Positions 21,367 to 31,097 of a stretch of DNA of 64,000 bases are shown here, one piece after another. The notes under the pieces are model-generated. The model had not been told where the DNA came from and did no database searches. It worked only from the letters and a program-made list of their open reading frames with translations. This DNA comes from JANJUO01 sp942492935. GTDB lineage: Bacteria > Bacteroidota > Ignavibacteria > Kapaibacteriales > UBA2268. The position numbers were made by a program, and so were the translations under genes. Each line of letters begins with the position of its first letter. The stretch's first letter is position 1. The stretch lies in contig OW818654.1 of assembly GCA_942492935.1 (NCBI GenBank), positions 4,092,001 to 4,156,000 on the forward strand, in the 5' to 3' direction.

Positions 21367-23181
21367 ATGGAAAACAGCCCGTTGAATAATTTTAGAAATT
21401 TTTGTATTATTGCACATATTGACCATGGTAAATCTACACTTGCAGACCGTCTACTTGAAATGACAGGACGTGTTTCGCAAAGAGAAATGATTTATAATCA
21501 AATTTTAGATGATAATCCGCTTGAACAGGAACGCGGTATTACTATAAAACTTCACGCTATTCAGATGGATTACAAGGCAAAAGATGGCAAAACTTATTAT
21601 TTAAATCTTATTGATACTCCTGGACACGTCGATTTTTCCTACGAAGTTTCACGTTCATTAGCAGCATGTGAAGGTGCTATTCTCGTTGTTGATGCAACAC
21701 AAGGTATTGAAGCCCAAACTATCTCAAATTTATATATGGCAATTGGTAATAATCTTGAGATTATTCCTGTTCTAAATAAAATTGATTTACCAGCTGCCCA
21801 AACTACATTAGAAGATGTAAAACATCAAGTTGTTGATTTGCTTGGTTGCCCCGAATCGGAGTTGCTTATGTCATCTGCCAAAATGGGAATTGGTATTGAA
21901 GAAATTCTCGAAGCAATCATAGCTCGAATTCCCGCACCAAAAGGCGACCCTGACGCACCATTAAAAGCATTGATTTACGATTCTATTTTTGATGCTTACA
22001 GAGGTGTTATCGTTAATGTTAGAATCTTTGAAGGCACTCTTAAAGAAAAAGACAGGGTTCTTTTTATGGCAACTGGCGGTGTGTATGAAGTTGAAGAAGT
22101 TGGGATTTTATATATGCAAAGAAGTCGTACAAAAGTACTTGCTGCTGGAAATGTTGGATATTTTACTGCAAGTATTAGAGATTTGCATGACACAAAAGTG
22201 GGCGATACTGTTACACACGAAAAAAATCAATGTAAAGCAATTGAAGGATTCAAGGTTGTAAAACCTATGGTGTTTAGTGGTATTTATCCTACGGTTTCTG
22301 ATGATTTTGAGGATTTGAGAGAGTCTTTAAATAAATTAATTTTGAATGATTCTGCTATTACTTTTGAACCAGAATCATCTACAGCATTGGGATTTGGCTT
22401 CAGATGCGGTTTTCTTGGACTTCTACACATGGAAATCGTTCAAGAAAGATTAGAACGTGAATTTAACCAAAGCATGGTAACAACTGTACCAAACGTGAGA
22501 TATAAAGTAATTAAAACAAATGGTGATGAGCTATTTATTGATAATCCAGCCGAATTGCCTAAATTAGTAGAAATACTTGAAATTCAAGAGCCATTCATTA
22601 AAGCTCAGACTTTAACTCCAAATGATTATGTTGGAAATATTATGAAGTTATGTATGGACAGACGAGGCATTTTGGTAAATCAAACTTACTTATCGCAAAC
22701 AAGAGTAGATTTACAATGGGAATTACCTTTAGCTGAAGTGGTTTTTGATTTTTATGACAAATTGAAATCTATAACACGTGGTTATGCTTCACTTGATTAT
22801 GAATTTCTTGATTTTAGAGAAGGAGACCTTGTTAGATTAGATATTTTGATTAATGGCGAACCTCTTGATGCTCTTTCATCAATTGTTCACCGTTCAAAAT
22901 CTTATGATTGGGGAAAAAAACTTTGTGATAAACTTAAAGATTTAATTCCAAGACAGATGTTTGAAGTAGTAATTCAAGCTGCTATTGGAGCAAAAATTGT
23001 TGCAAGAACTACTGTAAAAGCACTAAGAAAAAATGTAACTGCAAAATGCTATGGTGGTGATATTTCTCGTAAAAGAAAACTTTTAGAGAAACAAAAAGAA
23101 GGTAAGAAACGTATGAAACAAGTAGGAAATGTTGAAATTCCGCAAGAAGCATTCCTTGCAGTTTTGAGTATTGATAATTAA
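21367..23181 (+). CDS. lepA: Elongation factor 4 (LepA)
   Basis: A ribosome-associated GTPase that back-translocates or helps ribosome biogenesis. The protein has 604 residues from ATG 21367, the usual length. The G domain (about 1-185) has P-loop HIDHGKST, DTPGHVDF (G3) and NKIDLP (G4). Domains II, III and V follow, and the LepA-specific C-terminal domain ends in KRMKQVGNVEIPQEAFLAVL, the hallmark tail. The frame extends upstream to TTG 21325, but that lies inside the promoter. lepB follows after 15 bases, a lepA-lepB order also known in other bacteria. Confidence 0.97.
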   Translation: MENSPLNNFRNFCIIAHIDHGKSTLADRLLEMTGRVSQREMIYNQILDDNPLEQERGITIKLHAIQMDYKAKDGKTYYLNLIDTPGHVDFSYEVSRSLAACEGAILVVDATQGIEAQTISNLYMAIGNNLEIIPVLNKIDLPAAQTTLEDVKHQVVDLLGCPESELLMSSAKMGIGIEEILEAIIARIPAPKGDPDAPLKALIYDSIFDAYRGVIVNVRIFEGTLKEKDRVLFMATGGVYEVEEVGILYMQRSRTKVLAAGNVGYFTASIRDLHDTKVGDTVTHEKNQCKAIEGFKVVKPMVFSGIYPTVSDDFEDLRESLNKLILNDSAITFEPESSTALGFGFRCGFLGLLHMEIVQERLEREFNQSMVTTVPNVRYKVIKTNGDELFIDNPAELPKLVEILEIQEPFIKAQTLTPNDYVGNIMKLCMDRRGILVNQTYLSQTRVDLQWELPLAEVVFDFYDKLKSITRGYASLDYEFLDFREGDLVRLDILINGEPLDALSSIVHRSKSYDWGKKLCDKLKDLIPRQMFEVVIQAAIGAKIVARTTVKALRKNVTAKCYGGDISRKRKLLEKQKEGKKRMKQVGNVEIPQEAFLAVLSIDN

Positions 23182-23196
23182 TTAGAAGATATTATT

Positions 23197-24115
23197 ATGG
23201 CGAAAAAAGAGTTATCCTCCGACAAAAATAGTGAAAGAATTTTACCTATTAAACCTGAAAGTACAATGGATACATTTATTTCTTTGGTTGAAAACAATTT
23301 TTGGAGCAATCATAGTTGTGATGTTTATCAACGGAGTTGCTGTTGCATCATTTGTTGTTCCTACAGGTTCTATGGAACAAACTGTAATGACCGGTGATTT
23401 TTTATTTGTAAATAAATTTTTATATGGTCCTACAACTCCGCAAATTATCCCATTTTTTAATATACCTCTGCCATTTATTCAATTCCCCGGTATTAGAGAA
23501 CCTCAGAAAGGTGATGTAATTGTATTTATATATCCGGGTGACAGAGATGAATTAAAAGCAAAAGATTTTGTATATTATTTAAAAAGATGTGTAGCAACTT
23601 CAGGCGATACTTTACAAGTTGTTAATAAGAAATTGATTGTAAATGGCAAGGAAATTAAATTACCAGCAAAGGGACAATACATACCTAATAAGCCATTTGA
23701 TGCTTATGAGAGATTGAAAACATATCCCCCTGGAAAAGGTAATACAATGGATAATTATGGTCCAATTGTAATTCCTAAAAAAGGAGATGTTATTGATATA
23801 ACCACCGAAAATTTCAGAGAGTGGGAAACATTTATCGGAAGAGAAGGGCATACTGCTTCTACAGATGGAGTTCAAGTTTTTGTAGATGGCAAGCCAACTT
23901 CAAAATATATCGTTAAAAGAGATTATTGCTTTGGAATGGGTGATAACCGTGATAATAGCGAAGATAGTAGAGTATGGGGATTTGTGCCTTACGACAATGT
24001 TGTAGGTACTCCTATGATAGTTTATTGGTCTTGGGATACAAATATGCCATTTTCAAATTTGGGTGAAAAATTATCATCAATTAGATTTTCAAGAATGGGT
24101 ACATTGATTAGGTAA
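23197..24115 (+). CDS. lepB: Signal peptidase I, apparent frameshift near N-terminus
   Basis: Membrane-bound serine/lysine protease that removes signal peptides. The reading frame opened by ATG 23197 (MAKKELSSDKNSE..., continuing to ISLVEN) stops making sense near 23290. The true LepB sequence continues in the +1 frame as KTIFGAIIVVMFINGVAVAS, then the catalytic Ser motif PTGSMEQTV, the Lys motif YLKRCVATSGD and the GMGDNRDNSEDSR box. Removing one A from the AAAA at 23291-23294 fuses the two parts into VETIFGAI. The second frame alone could start only at GTG 23231, giving an unnatural N-terminus. Either a sequencing error, a real mutation or a recoding site. Confidence 0.88.
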
Positions 24116-24162
24116 GAAGTTAGCGTATTTAATTATTATTAAACAAGAGTAACTATATAATT

Positions 24163-26940
24163 ATGAAATTACAGCTTGAGAATTTAGAATATCAAAATAC
24201 AGCAATTCAATCTGTAATTAATGTGTTTGAAGGTACTATCAAGAATAATGTTGACAATGCTTGTTTTGAAGGTATCCGTTATAACTTATGTAATTTAACA
24301 AAAAATAAATATTTAGAAAATATTAAATCTGTTGCAAAAAGAAACAACATTAATGATGACTCATTAATGTTGTTTGATAGTATGGATTTATGTATAGAAA
24401 TGGAAACAGGTACAGGAAAGACTTTAGTTTATATCAAAACTATTTATGAATTATTCAAACATTTCGGATTTACAAAATTTATTATTATTGTTCCATCAAT
24501 AGCAATAAGACAAGGAACTTTAGAAACTTTCAAATCTTTTGAACAGCAATTAGTCGAAATATATGGATTTAAAGTTAATTCTTTTGAATATGACAGTAAA
24601 AAACTAAATAAAGTTATTAATTTCATCGAAGACCAAACTCCACAAGTTATGGTAATTACAACTGGAGCATTTCATTCAGATGATAGAATTTTAAATAGAA
24701 CTCAAAGAGAGGATTTGTTTAATAACTTACCTTATATTGATGCTATTGCTAAAATTAGACCAATAATTATTATGGATGAACCTCAAGAAGGAATGGATAC
24801 CGATAATTTGGCTGAACGTTTGAAAACATTGACTGCTGATGAAAGAAATATACGTTTTAGCAATGTTACATCAAATAGAACTAATAGCATTTATAAAACT
24901 TTAGACCCATTAGTTAGATTAAGATATTCTGCCACTCATAAAATTGTAAAAAATCTTATTTATCGTTTAACTCCTTATGATAGCTACAAACAAGGTTTAG
25001 TAAAAAAAATTGAAGTTTTGACTGTAACTGAAAAAAATGATGAAGCATCATTAAAAGTCGAACTTTCAGCCGCTGAATACACGAAAGGAACTCCAAAAGC
25101 AAAAATCAAGGCATGGAAATTAAAGGGACAAAAATTTGTTTTTGAGGAAACAAATTGGTTAAAAGTTGGGGATAACTTAGGCGATAAAACAAAAAATCAA
25201 AGCTATATGTCATATACAATTGAACGTATTTACAAAAGTTTGAAAACAAAGACTTGGAGAATTTCATTTGATAATGGTGTAGAGATTTTTGAAAAGCAAA
25301 CAGCAGGTAAAATAGAAAATATCTGGAATTTACAATTAGAATGGTTAATTAATAGACATTTTTCCAAATCACAGCAGTTGGCTTCACAAGGAATTAAATG
25401 TTTAAGTTTAATTTTTATTGATAGAGTTGCTAATTATATGGGAGATAATCCCATCATTAAAAATCTTTTTGTAGAAAAATATAAAGCTATTTACCCTGAT
25501 TATCATAATGGGGCAATTCCAACTGAAAAGCATATTCAAGAATTGCAAGGATATTATTTTGCTAAAAATTCAAAAGGTGAATTTTCTGATAATGAAGGTG
25601 GGCTTAGCGAGCAAAAGAAAATTTATGAAATGATTCTAAAAAAGAAAAATGAATTATTAACTATTGGCAATCCTATCGAATTTATTTTTTCACATAGTGC
25701 ATTAGGTGTTGGATGGGATAATCCAAACGTTTTCAATATTGCTACATTAAGTAATTCTTATTCTGAAATAAAAAAACGACAGGAAATAGGTAGGGGCTTA
25801 CGCATTTGTGTTAATCAAAATGGGCAAAGATGCTATGATAGTTTTAATATTAATGATGAAGATAGAATTAATAAACTTACAATAATACCAAATGAATCCT
25901 ATGAATCATTTGTTGCTCAATATCAAAAAGAAATTACTGATATTTATGGACTTACTTCAAAAGGGGCACCTATGTCTCATTCTGATAAAGGTGTTCCAAA
26001 GAATGATGTAAGTTTCAAACTAAATAAAAATGAAAGTGTTACTCAAGCATTTAAACGATTCTGGAAAACTTTAGCAAAGAAAACTGATTATTCTGTTGCA
26101 TTCAACGAAGATGAACTAATTGAAAAATCAATCAGAAGCATTAATGAAATTATAATCAATGATTACATTGCTGAAGTTAGTGTACATACATTGTCATCTA
26201 TTGAGGAAAGTGGAATTGTAGGTAATTTGGAAGGTTCTGAAATTTATAGATTAAAAGCGAAATTTTCAAAATTAGATATTATCGAAGATTTGAGTGAGGA
26301 TACAGGATTAAGTTATAATACTGTTATTAGAATTATGAATGGTATTTCCAATTTTAATCAATTTTCTAAAAATCCTCCACAGTTTTTGCAATTATGCTCT
26401 GCTATAATTAGAAATACTGAATTAGATGAAATGATTCGTGCAACCGATTATTATTTAACTGAAGAAGAGTTTCCCTTTCATTTTATTGACTTTATCAGAA
26501 GTGTAGATAATGGCAATGTAGTAGATACACCAAATAAAGGTGTCTTTGATAAAATGATTTATGATAGCTATATTGAAAGAATGTTTGCTATTAATGCTGA
26601 TAATATCAACTCCGAAGTTGTATGCTTTTTGAAATTACCAAGTTGGTACATTATTAAAACTCCGAGAGGTAATTATGAACCTGATTTTGGTTTAGTGATG
26701 AAAAGAAAGAGCTTAAAAACTGGCAATGAAAGCGAATATTATTTTGTAATTGAAACCAAAGGAACAAATGATATTAATGATAGAGCAGTATTAACTAATG
26801 ATGAAATTTACAAAATAAACTGTGCATTTAAGCATTTTCAAGCTATTGGTATTGATATTCATTATAAAGCACCTATTAAAACTTATGATGAATTTAAGAA
26901 ACAAGCTGAACAAAGTATTAACCAAATGAGTACTTTATGA
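24163..26940 (+). CDS. res: Type III restriction enzyme, Res subunit
   Basis: A 925-residue ATP-dependent restriction subunit. The superfamily 2 helicase core has Walker A ETGTGKT (Thr87 last), motif II DEPQ at 205-208, motif III YSATH near 265 and motif VI QEIGRGLRI near 540. The nuclease domain near the C-terminus is of PD-(D/E)xK type: EPDFG with Asp841, then IETKG with Glu864 and Lys866. Together with Mod it cuts DNA 25-27 bases from paired inversely oriented sites. It is the first gene of the cassette and overlaps the next by 4 bases (ATGA). All motifs look intact, so it is probably functional. The usual mod-then-res order is reversed here. Confidence 0.95.
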   Translation: MKLQLENLEYQNTAIQSVINVFEGTIKNNVDNACFEGIRYNLCNLTKNKYLENIKSVAKRNNINDDSLMLFDSMDLCIEMETGTGKTLVYIKTIYELFKHFGFTKFIIIVPSIAIRQGTLETFKSFEQQLVEIYGFKVNSFEYDSKKLNKVINFIEDQTPQVMVITTGAFHSDDRILNRTQREDLFNNLPYIDAIAKIRPIIIMDEPQEGMDTDNLAERLKTLTADERNIRFSNVTSNRTNSIYKTLDPLVRLRYSATHKIVKNLIYRLTPYDSYKQGLVKKIEVLTVTEKNDEASLKVELSAAEYTKGTPKAKIKAWKLKGQKFVFEETNWLKVGDNLGDKTKNQSYMSYTIERIYKSLKTKTWRISFDNGVEIFEKQTAGKIENIWNLQLEWLINRHFSKSQQLASQGIKCLSLIFIDRVANYMGDNPIIKNLFVEKYKAIYPDYHNGAIPTEKHIQELQGYYFAKNSKGEFSDNEGGLSEQKKIYEMILKKKNELLTIGNPIEFIFSHSALGVGWDNPNVFNIATLSNSYSEIKKRQEIGRGLRICVNQNGQRCYDSFNINDEDRINKLTIIPNESYESFVAQYQKEITDIYGLTSKGAPMSHSDKGVPKNDVSFKLNKNESVTQAFKRFWKTLAKKTDYSVAFNEDELIEKSIRSINEIIINDYIAEVSVHTLSSIEESGIVGNLEGSEIYRLKAKFSKLDIIEDLSEDTGLSYNTVIRIMNGISNFNQFSKNPPQFLQLCSAIIRNTELDEMIRATDYYLTEEEFPFHFIDFIRSVDNGNVVDTPNKGVFDKMIYDSYIERMFAINADNINSEVVCFLKLPSWYIIKTPRGNYEPDFGLVMKRKSLKTGNESEYYFVIETKGTNDINDRAVLTNDEIYKINCAFKHFQAIGIDIHYKAPIKTYDEFKKQAEQSINQMSTL

Positions 26941-27326
26941 AATACGATGAAATTAAAATGCTATTTACCAAATTTGAAGAAAGTGTTTCGGAATTTGAGG
27001 GTATTGAATGTTGGCGAGCAAGGGAATTACAGGTCTTATTAGGATATAGTAAGTGGGAAAATTTTGAAAAAGTAATTCAAAAAGCTAAGGAATCTTGTTA
27101 CAATGCTGGAGAAATAATTGAAAACCATTTTCCTGACGTCAGGAAAATGGTAGAAATTGGCTCTTCAACTGAAAGACCAATTATTGATATTGCACTTACT
27201 CGATATGCTTGTTATCTTATTGCTCAACAAGATTTGCCACCTGCCGAAGATGTAAAAAAAGTTCAACGAAGATTAGATAGTGATGAAAAAAAAATACTCA
27301 AACAGTTAAAAATTGAGAATAAATAA
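26937..27326 (+). CDS. DinD-like protein with internal deletion
   Basis: A 129-residue protein. Residues about 5-102 match the N-terminal part of DinD (DNA-damage-inducible protein D, usually about 275 residues): W-R-A-R-E-L-Q-V-L-L-G-Y-S-K-W, NHFPDVRKMVEIGS, LTRYACYLIAQ. Directly after this, DLPPAEDVKKVQRRL and a lysine-rich end look like the extreme C-terminal tail of the family. About 140 central residues are therefore missing, in frame. It overlaps res by 4 bases and ends just before mod, so it is cotranslated within the R-M cassette. DinD-type proteins have been linked to RecA inhibition; a role here is unknown. Confidence 0.8.
   Translation: MKYDEIKMLFTKFEESVSEFEGIECWRARELQVLLGYSKWENFEKVIQKAKESCYNAGEIIENHFPDVRKMVEIGSSTERPIIDIALTRYACYLIAQQDLPPAEDVKKVQRRLDSDEKKILKQLKIENK
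27125..27150. repeat. Perfect 26-bp palindrome inside dinD-like gene
   Basis: Every base of 27125-27137 pairs with 27138-27150 around the centre TGACGTCA. It lies wholly in coding sequence (residues N-H-F-P-D-V-R-K-M-V). It could be a strong mRNA hairpin or a protein-binding site between res and mod. Confidence 0.7.
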
Positions 27327-27327
27327 T

Positions 27328-29310
27328 ATGGAAAATATAAACGACTTAATGCCATTGAGCAAAGATTGGAACAAAGAACGTTTGGAAACTTTGAAAAAAA
27401 TACTTCCAGATATTTTTAATAATGAAGGCAAATTGAATATTGACGAACTAATCAAAATAGTTGATTCTGATAGTGTGAATGAAATTGAAAGATATGAGTT
27501 TCGTTGGTTTGGAAAAAGTGCGTCAAAAAGGAACGCCTATACTCCAAGTAATGCTACTTTGATATTTGACGAAAGCAGAAGTGTAAATTCTGAAAACACT
27601 GAAAATATTATCATTGAAGGTGAAAATCTTGAAGTATTGAAGTTATTAAGTACCGGATATCGTGATAAGATTAAGTGTATTTACATCGACCCTCCATATA
27701 ATACGGGTAAAGATTTTGTTTATTCTGATAATTTTACAGAAGATAAAAAACCATATTGGGAGCAGACTGGTGTTACTGAAAATGGTTTAAAAGTTGATAC
27801 TAATGTTGATAGTGATGGTAGATACCATAGCAACTGGCTAAATATGATGTATAGTCGTTTGATTATGGCAAGGCAATTACTAAGTGAAGACGGTGTAATA
27901 TTTATTTCTATTGATGATAATGAAGTTCACCATTTAAGAAAGTTATGTGATGAAGTATTTGGAGAAGAGAATTTTGTTGGACAAATTATATGGCAAACAG
28001 CAACAGATAATAACCCTTCGCAAATTTCAACTGAACACGAGTATGTTTTATGTTATGTAAAAGATAAATTTTTTCAAGATTTTTGGGAAATTCCATCTGA
28101 AAAAGGAAAAATAATCCAGGAGAAATACTCTGAATTAAAAAAAATACATGGTGATGACATAGACATTTTGCAATTAGAATTAAGAAAGTGGATTAGAAAG
28201 CAAATAAATGGCGATGATTTATCGGGGGTTTCACATTATTCATACGTTGACGAACAGGGGGTATTTTATCCTGGAAATTCAGCGAATACAAAACCCGGTG
28301 GTTATAATTATGATATAATCCATCCAAAAACAAATAGAGTTTGCTCGAAACCTGAATATGGATATAGATTTACTAAAGATACTTTCAATGAAGCCGAAAA
28401 GCGAGGTGATATTCAATGGGGAGAAGATGAAAGTATTATACCCAAAATTAAAAAAAGGTTAGATACAGTTACAATTAAACTTAAAAGTTATTATTACGAA
28501 GATAATAGAGGTACTACAGCTCAACTAAAATCTCTATTTGGTAACAATAAAGTATTTAATAACCCAAAATCTATAAATTTCCTGAAGCATATTTTAAAAT
28601 TTGTAACCTCAGAAAATGATATCATACTCGACTTTTTTGCTGGCTCTGGTACTACTGGGCAGGCTGTGATGGAACTTAATGAAGAAGATGGCGGAAACAG
28701 AAAATTTATTTTAGTGCAAATACCAGAACTTACTGATGAAAATAGTGAATCCTTCAAAGCAGGTTACAAGAAAATAAGCGACATTACTATAGAACGTAAT
28801 AAAAGAGTTATAGATAAATTAATTCAAGAAATAAAACAAAAACAACCAGATTTTTTTGAAAATGATGAATCAAATTCATTTACAGGTTTGGGCTTTAAAG
28901 TTTTCAAATTAGTTAAATCTAATTTCCCACGAGTAGAATGGGAACTTGACAATGATAAAACTGAAGCAGAGAATTATGAATCATTCTTACAATACATAAA
29001 AGAAAAAGAAGCACAATTAACATCTTTATTCAATCGTGATGAGTTAATTACTGAAATATTATTAAAACGTGGTTACAGCTTAAACTACAAAACTGAAAAA
29101 CAAGAAATATTCAAATATAATGAAGTTCTTCATGTAACAGATGAAAACAAAGAAACATTAATTTGTCTTGACGCTGAATTAAATATTGAAACTGTTAATT
29201 ATTTTAAAAAGAATACTGATAAGAAATTCATTTGTCTTGAAAGAGCACTTAATACAACTAAAAAGTGGAATTTGAGACACTATTTAGGTGAAAATTTTGT
29301 TGCCTTTTAA
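27328..29310 (+). CDS. mod: Type III DNA methyltransferase, Mod subunit
   Basis: A 661-residue adenine-N6 methyltransferase of the beta class: catalytic DPPYNTG (Asp121) comes before the SAM-binding DFFAGSGTTGQAV (Asp435). The roughly 300 residues between them hold the target-recognition domain, which sets specificity for both Mod and Res. The start is the ATG at 27328 (MENINDLM); an in-frame TTG at 27313 lies inside the end of the dinD-like gene. The C-terminal 130 residues are charged and probably contact Res. No simple repeat that would make the gene phase-variable was seen. Confidence 0.95.
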   Translation: MENINDLMPLSKDWNKERLETLKKILPDIFNNEGKLNIDELIKIVDSDSVNEIERYEFRWFGKSASKRNAYTPSNATLIFDESRSVNSENTENIIIEGENLEVLKLLSTGYRDKIKCIYIDPPYNTGKDFVYSDNFTEDKKPYWEQTGVTENGLKVDTNVDSDGRYHSNWLNMMYSRLIMARQLLSEDGVIFISIDDNEVHHLRKLCDEVFGEENFVGQIIWQTATDNNPSQISTEHEYVLCYVKDKFFQDFWEIPSEKGKIIQEKYSELKKIHGDDIDILQLELRKWIRKQINGDDLSGVSHYSYVDEQGVFYPGNSANTKPGGYNYDIIHPKTNRVCSKPEYGYRFTKDTFNEAEKRGDIQWGEDESIIPKIKKRLDTVTIKLKSYYYEDNRGTTAQLKSLFGNNKVFNNPKSINFLKHILKFVTSENDIILDFFAGSGTTGQAVMELNEEDGGNRKFILVQIPELTDENSESFKAGYKKISDITIERNKRVIDKLIQEIKQKQPDFFENDESNSFTGLGFKVFKLVKSNFPRVEWELDNDKTEAENYESFLQYIKEKEAQLTSLFNRDELITEILLKRGYSLNYKTEKQEIFKYNEVLHVTDENKETLICLDAELNIETVNYFKKNTDKKFICLERALNTTKKWNLRHYLGENFVAF

Positions 29311-29325
29311 TCATCATATTTCTTT

Positions 29326-30087
29326 ATGAATATTAATTCAAATAATAGCAATTCCATTATGGATTTTAAACAGGAATTTTCCTTCAAAACCATAATGGAA
29401 TTATTTTTTTTAGTTATAGTCATAATCTTATTTTTAAGAATATTTGTTTTAGATTTCAATCAAATTAGCTCTGAATCAATGGAACCAGTTTTAGAAAAGG
29501 GTGATGTTGTATTAATCAGTAGAATTTCATACTTTTTTGGAATACCATATTTATTTCCAATCATCAATAATATATTTGACTTAGATGTAAAAATTAAATA
29601 TAAGAGTCCAAAGTTGAACGATATAATTGTTTTTATTAATGAAAGTGCTGCTATTCACAAATCATTAGTTAAAAGAATTGTTGCCATTGCTGGTGATACT
29701 ATTTTTCATGATATTAATACAAAAAAAATCAGATTGAACAATGATTATCCTTTTGAATCAGAAATAAAATTTGTAATTCCCAAAGCAAATAACACAATCG
29801 AAATTAATAATTTAAATTCAGAATTCTATTATAAATATATTAAATTTGAAGAAAAGAATGCAGTTTTAAATAATTCAAATATAATTTTAGATAATAAAAT
29901 ATTAAGTAAGTATAAATTCAATTATGACTATTATTTTGTTATGGGTGATAATTTCAATAATAGTTTAGATTCAAGAGATTTCGGATTAATTAGTGAAAAG
30001 TGGATTATCGGAAGACCAATTTTAATTCTACTATCGTCAGAAAACAACAATCTAAAAAAAGACAGATTTTTTAAATTAATCAAATAG
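29326..30087 (+). CDS. lepB: Signal peptidase I, second copy
   Basis: A 253-residue membrane protease with an N-terminal membrane segment (about residues 24-42), catalytic Ser51 in SSESMEP, catalytic Lys116 in SLVKRIVAIAGD and the MGDNFNNSLDSRDFG box near 205. It lacks the longer insert of the copy at 23197 and is only distantly similar to it. It starts 15 bases after mod, so the type III cassette lies between two signal peptidase genes. It may be the replacement or partner of the frameshifted copy. Confidence 0.93.
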   Translation: MNINSNNSNSIMDFKQEFSFKTIMELFFLVIVIILFLRIFVLDFNQISSESMEPVLEKGDVVLISRISYFFGIPYLFPIINNIFDLDVKIKYKSPKLNDIIVFINESAAIHKSLVKRIVAIAGDTIFHDINTKKIRLNNDYPFESEIKFVIPKANNTIEINNLNSEFYYKYIKFEEKNAVLNNSNIILDNKILSKYKFNYDYYFVMGDNFNNSLDSRDFGLISEKWIIGRPILILLSSENNNLKKDRFFKLIK

Positions 30088-30136
30088 AATATTGCGGCTC
30101 AGTCGCCAAATAAACTGTTAGAAAACAATAATGAAT

Positions 30137-30164
30137 AACCTCCCATATTGTTAATTGGGAGGTT
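30137..30164. terminator. Terminator between lepB copy 2 and rex
   Basis: A 9-bp stem AACCTCCCA (30137-30145) / TGGGAGGTT (30156-30164), followed by TTT on the plus strand and preceded by an A/T-rich stretch. It lies between convergent genes. Confidence 0.8.
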
Positions 30165-30185
30165 TTCAAACTAATTCAGTTATGA

Positions 30186-30806
30186 TTAATTAACTTTTTG
30201 CTTATTTACGATATAAATTAAATTTTCGAGTTCATGCACAATATTAATGTTATTAACTGTAACATCACTTGAGCTTTGAAATTTAATTGGGGTAAAATTT
30301 AATACACCACCTACTCCAGAACTTGCAAGTAAATCAAGAGTATGTTTTGCTACAAGTTGAGGAACGCACATAATAGCAATTTTTATTTTGTTTTCTGCAA
30401 CATAAGTATTAATTTTATCAAGATGATAAATTGGAATTTCAGCAGATTCGCTTATTTTTGTGTTATCATTATCAAATCCAGCAACTATTCTAATACCCTC
30501 TTTAATAAATCCTTGATAATTCATCAATGCTTGACCAATTCTACCTGTACCTACTACAATTACTTTTTGAATTTCATCTTTACCAAGAATTTCATCAATT
30601 TTTGATAAAATTGAGTCTATATCATAGCCACCTTTTCGATTGCCAGTAATACCAAAATTACCGAAATCTTTCCTAACTAAAGAAGATGAAATCTCCAAAG
30701 TATCAGAAATATTATCTGAAAAAACCTTCTTAAAGCCCAAAGTTTGCAAATGTTTAAGTAGGTTTTTGTAATTTAGTAATCTTAAAATCTGTCCTTTGTT
30801 TGTCAT
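30186..30806 (-). CDS. rex: Redox-sensing transcriptional repressor Rex
   Basis: A 206-residue NADH-responsive repressor. The N-terminal winged helix (residues about 5-75) includes SSSLVRKDFGNFGITGNRKGGY, the family's recognition region. The Rossmann domain follows with VVGTGRIGQAL (near 87-97), and a domain-swap helix ends the protein. Rex represses fermentation and respiration genes when NAD+ dominates. It is divergent from menA, a menaquinone gene, with 291 bases between them, so control of that operon is plausible, but no clear Rex operator (TTGTGAAnnnnTTCACAA type) was found there. Confidence 0.93.
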   Translation of the reverse strand: MTNKGQILRLLNYKNLLKHLQTLGFKKVFSDNISDTLEISSSLVRKDFGNFGITGNRKGGYDIDSILSKIDEILGKDEIQKVIVVGTGRIGQALMNYQGFIKEGIRIVAGFDNDNTKISESAEIPIYHLDKINTYVAENKIKIAIMCVPQLVAKHTLDLLASSGVGGVLNFTPIKFQSSSDVTVNNINIVHELENLIYIVNKQKVN

Positions 30807-31021
30807 ATTTAAACTCTTAATATATTATTAAATTTTACATCAAATTATCAATTATATTTATATATGTTAAAATATTCACATAAATTTAACAATTGCATTT
30901 ACAATGAGTTTTAATTTACATTTTTTTTTTACTTTGAACAAGAATTTTTTTATCATTGTAAATTAATTTTTTTTCATTCTTTCGTTGTTAGTAAATAAAT
31001 GATAAAATATTCTCAATATAT

Positions 31022-31052
31022 TTTGATATTTGAAATTTTGATTATATTTTTG
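31022..31052 (+). promoter_or_regulatory. Candidate promoter of menA operon
   Basis: TTTTG (TTG at 31023-31025), 19 bases, then TATTTTTG (31045-31052), about 45 bases before the menA ATG. This is the same TTG-N19/20-TAnnTTTG form seen at stable RNA genes. Confidence 0.55.
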
Positions 31053-31097
31053 TAGTTACTAAAAATTTATTTAGGTATTAATTATATTGGAATTTTT

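Noticed and set aside
30807..31097. Rex operator between rex and menA
   Set aside because: No TTGTGAA-type inverted repeat could be found by eye.
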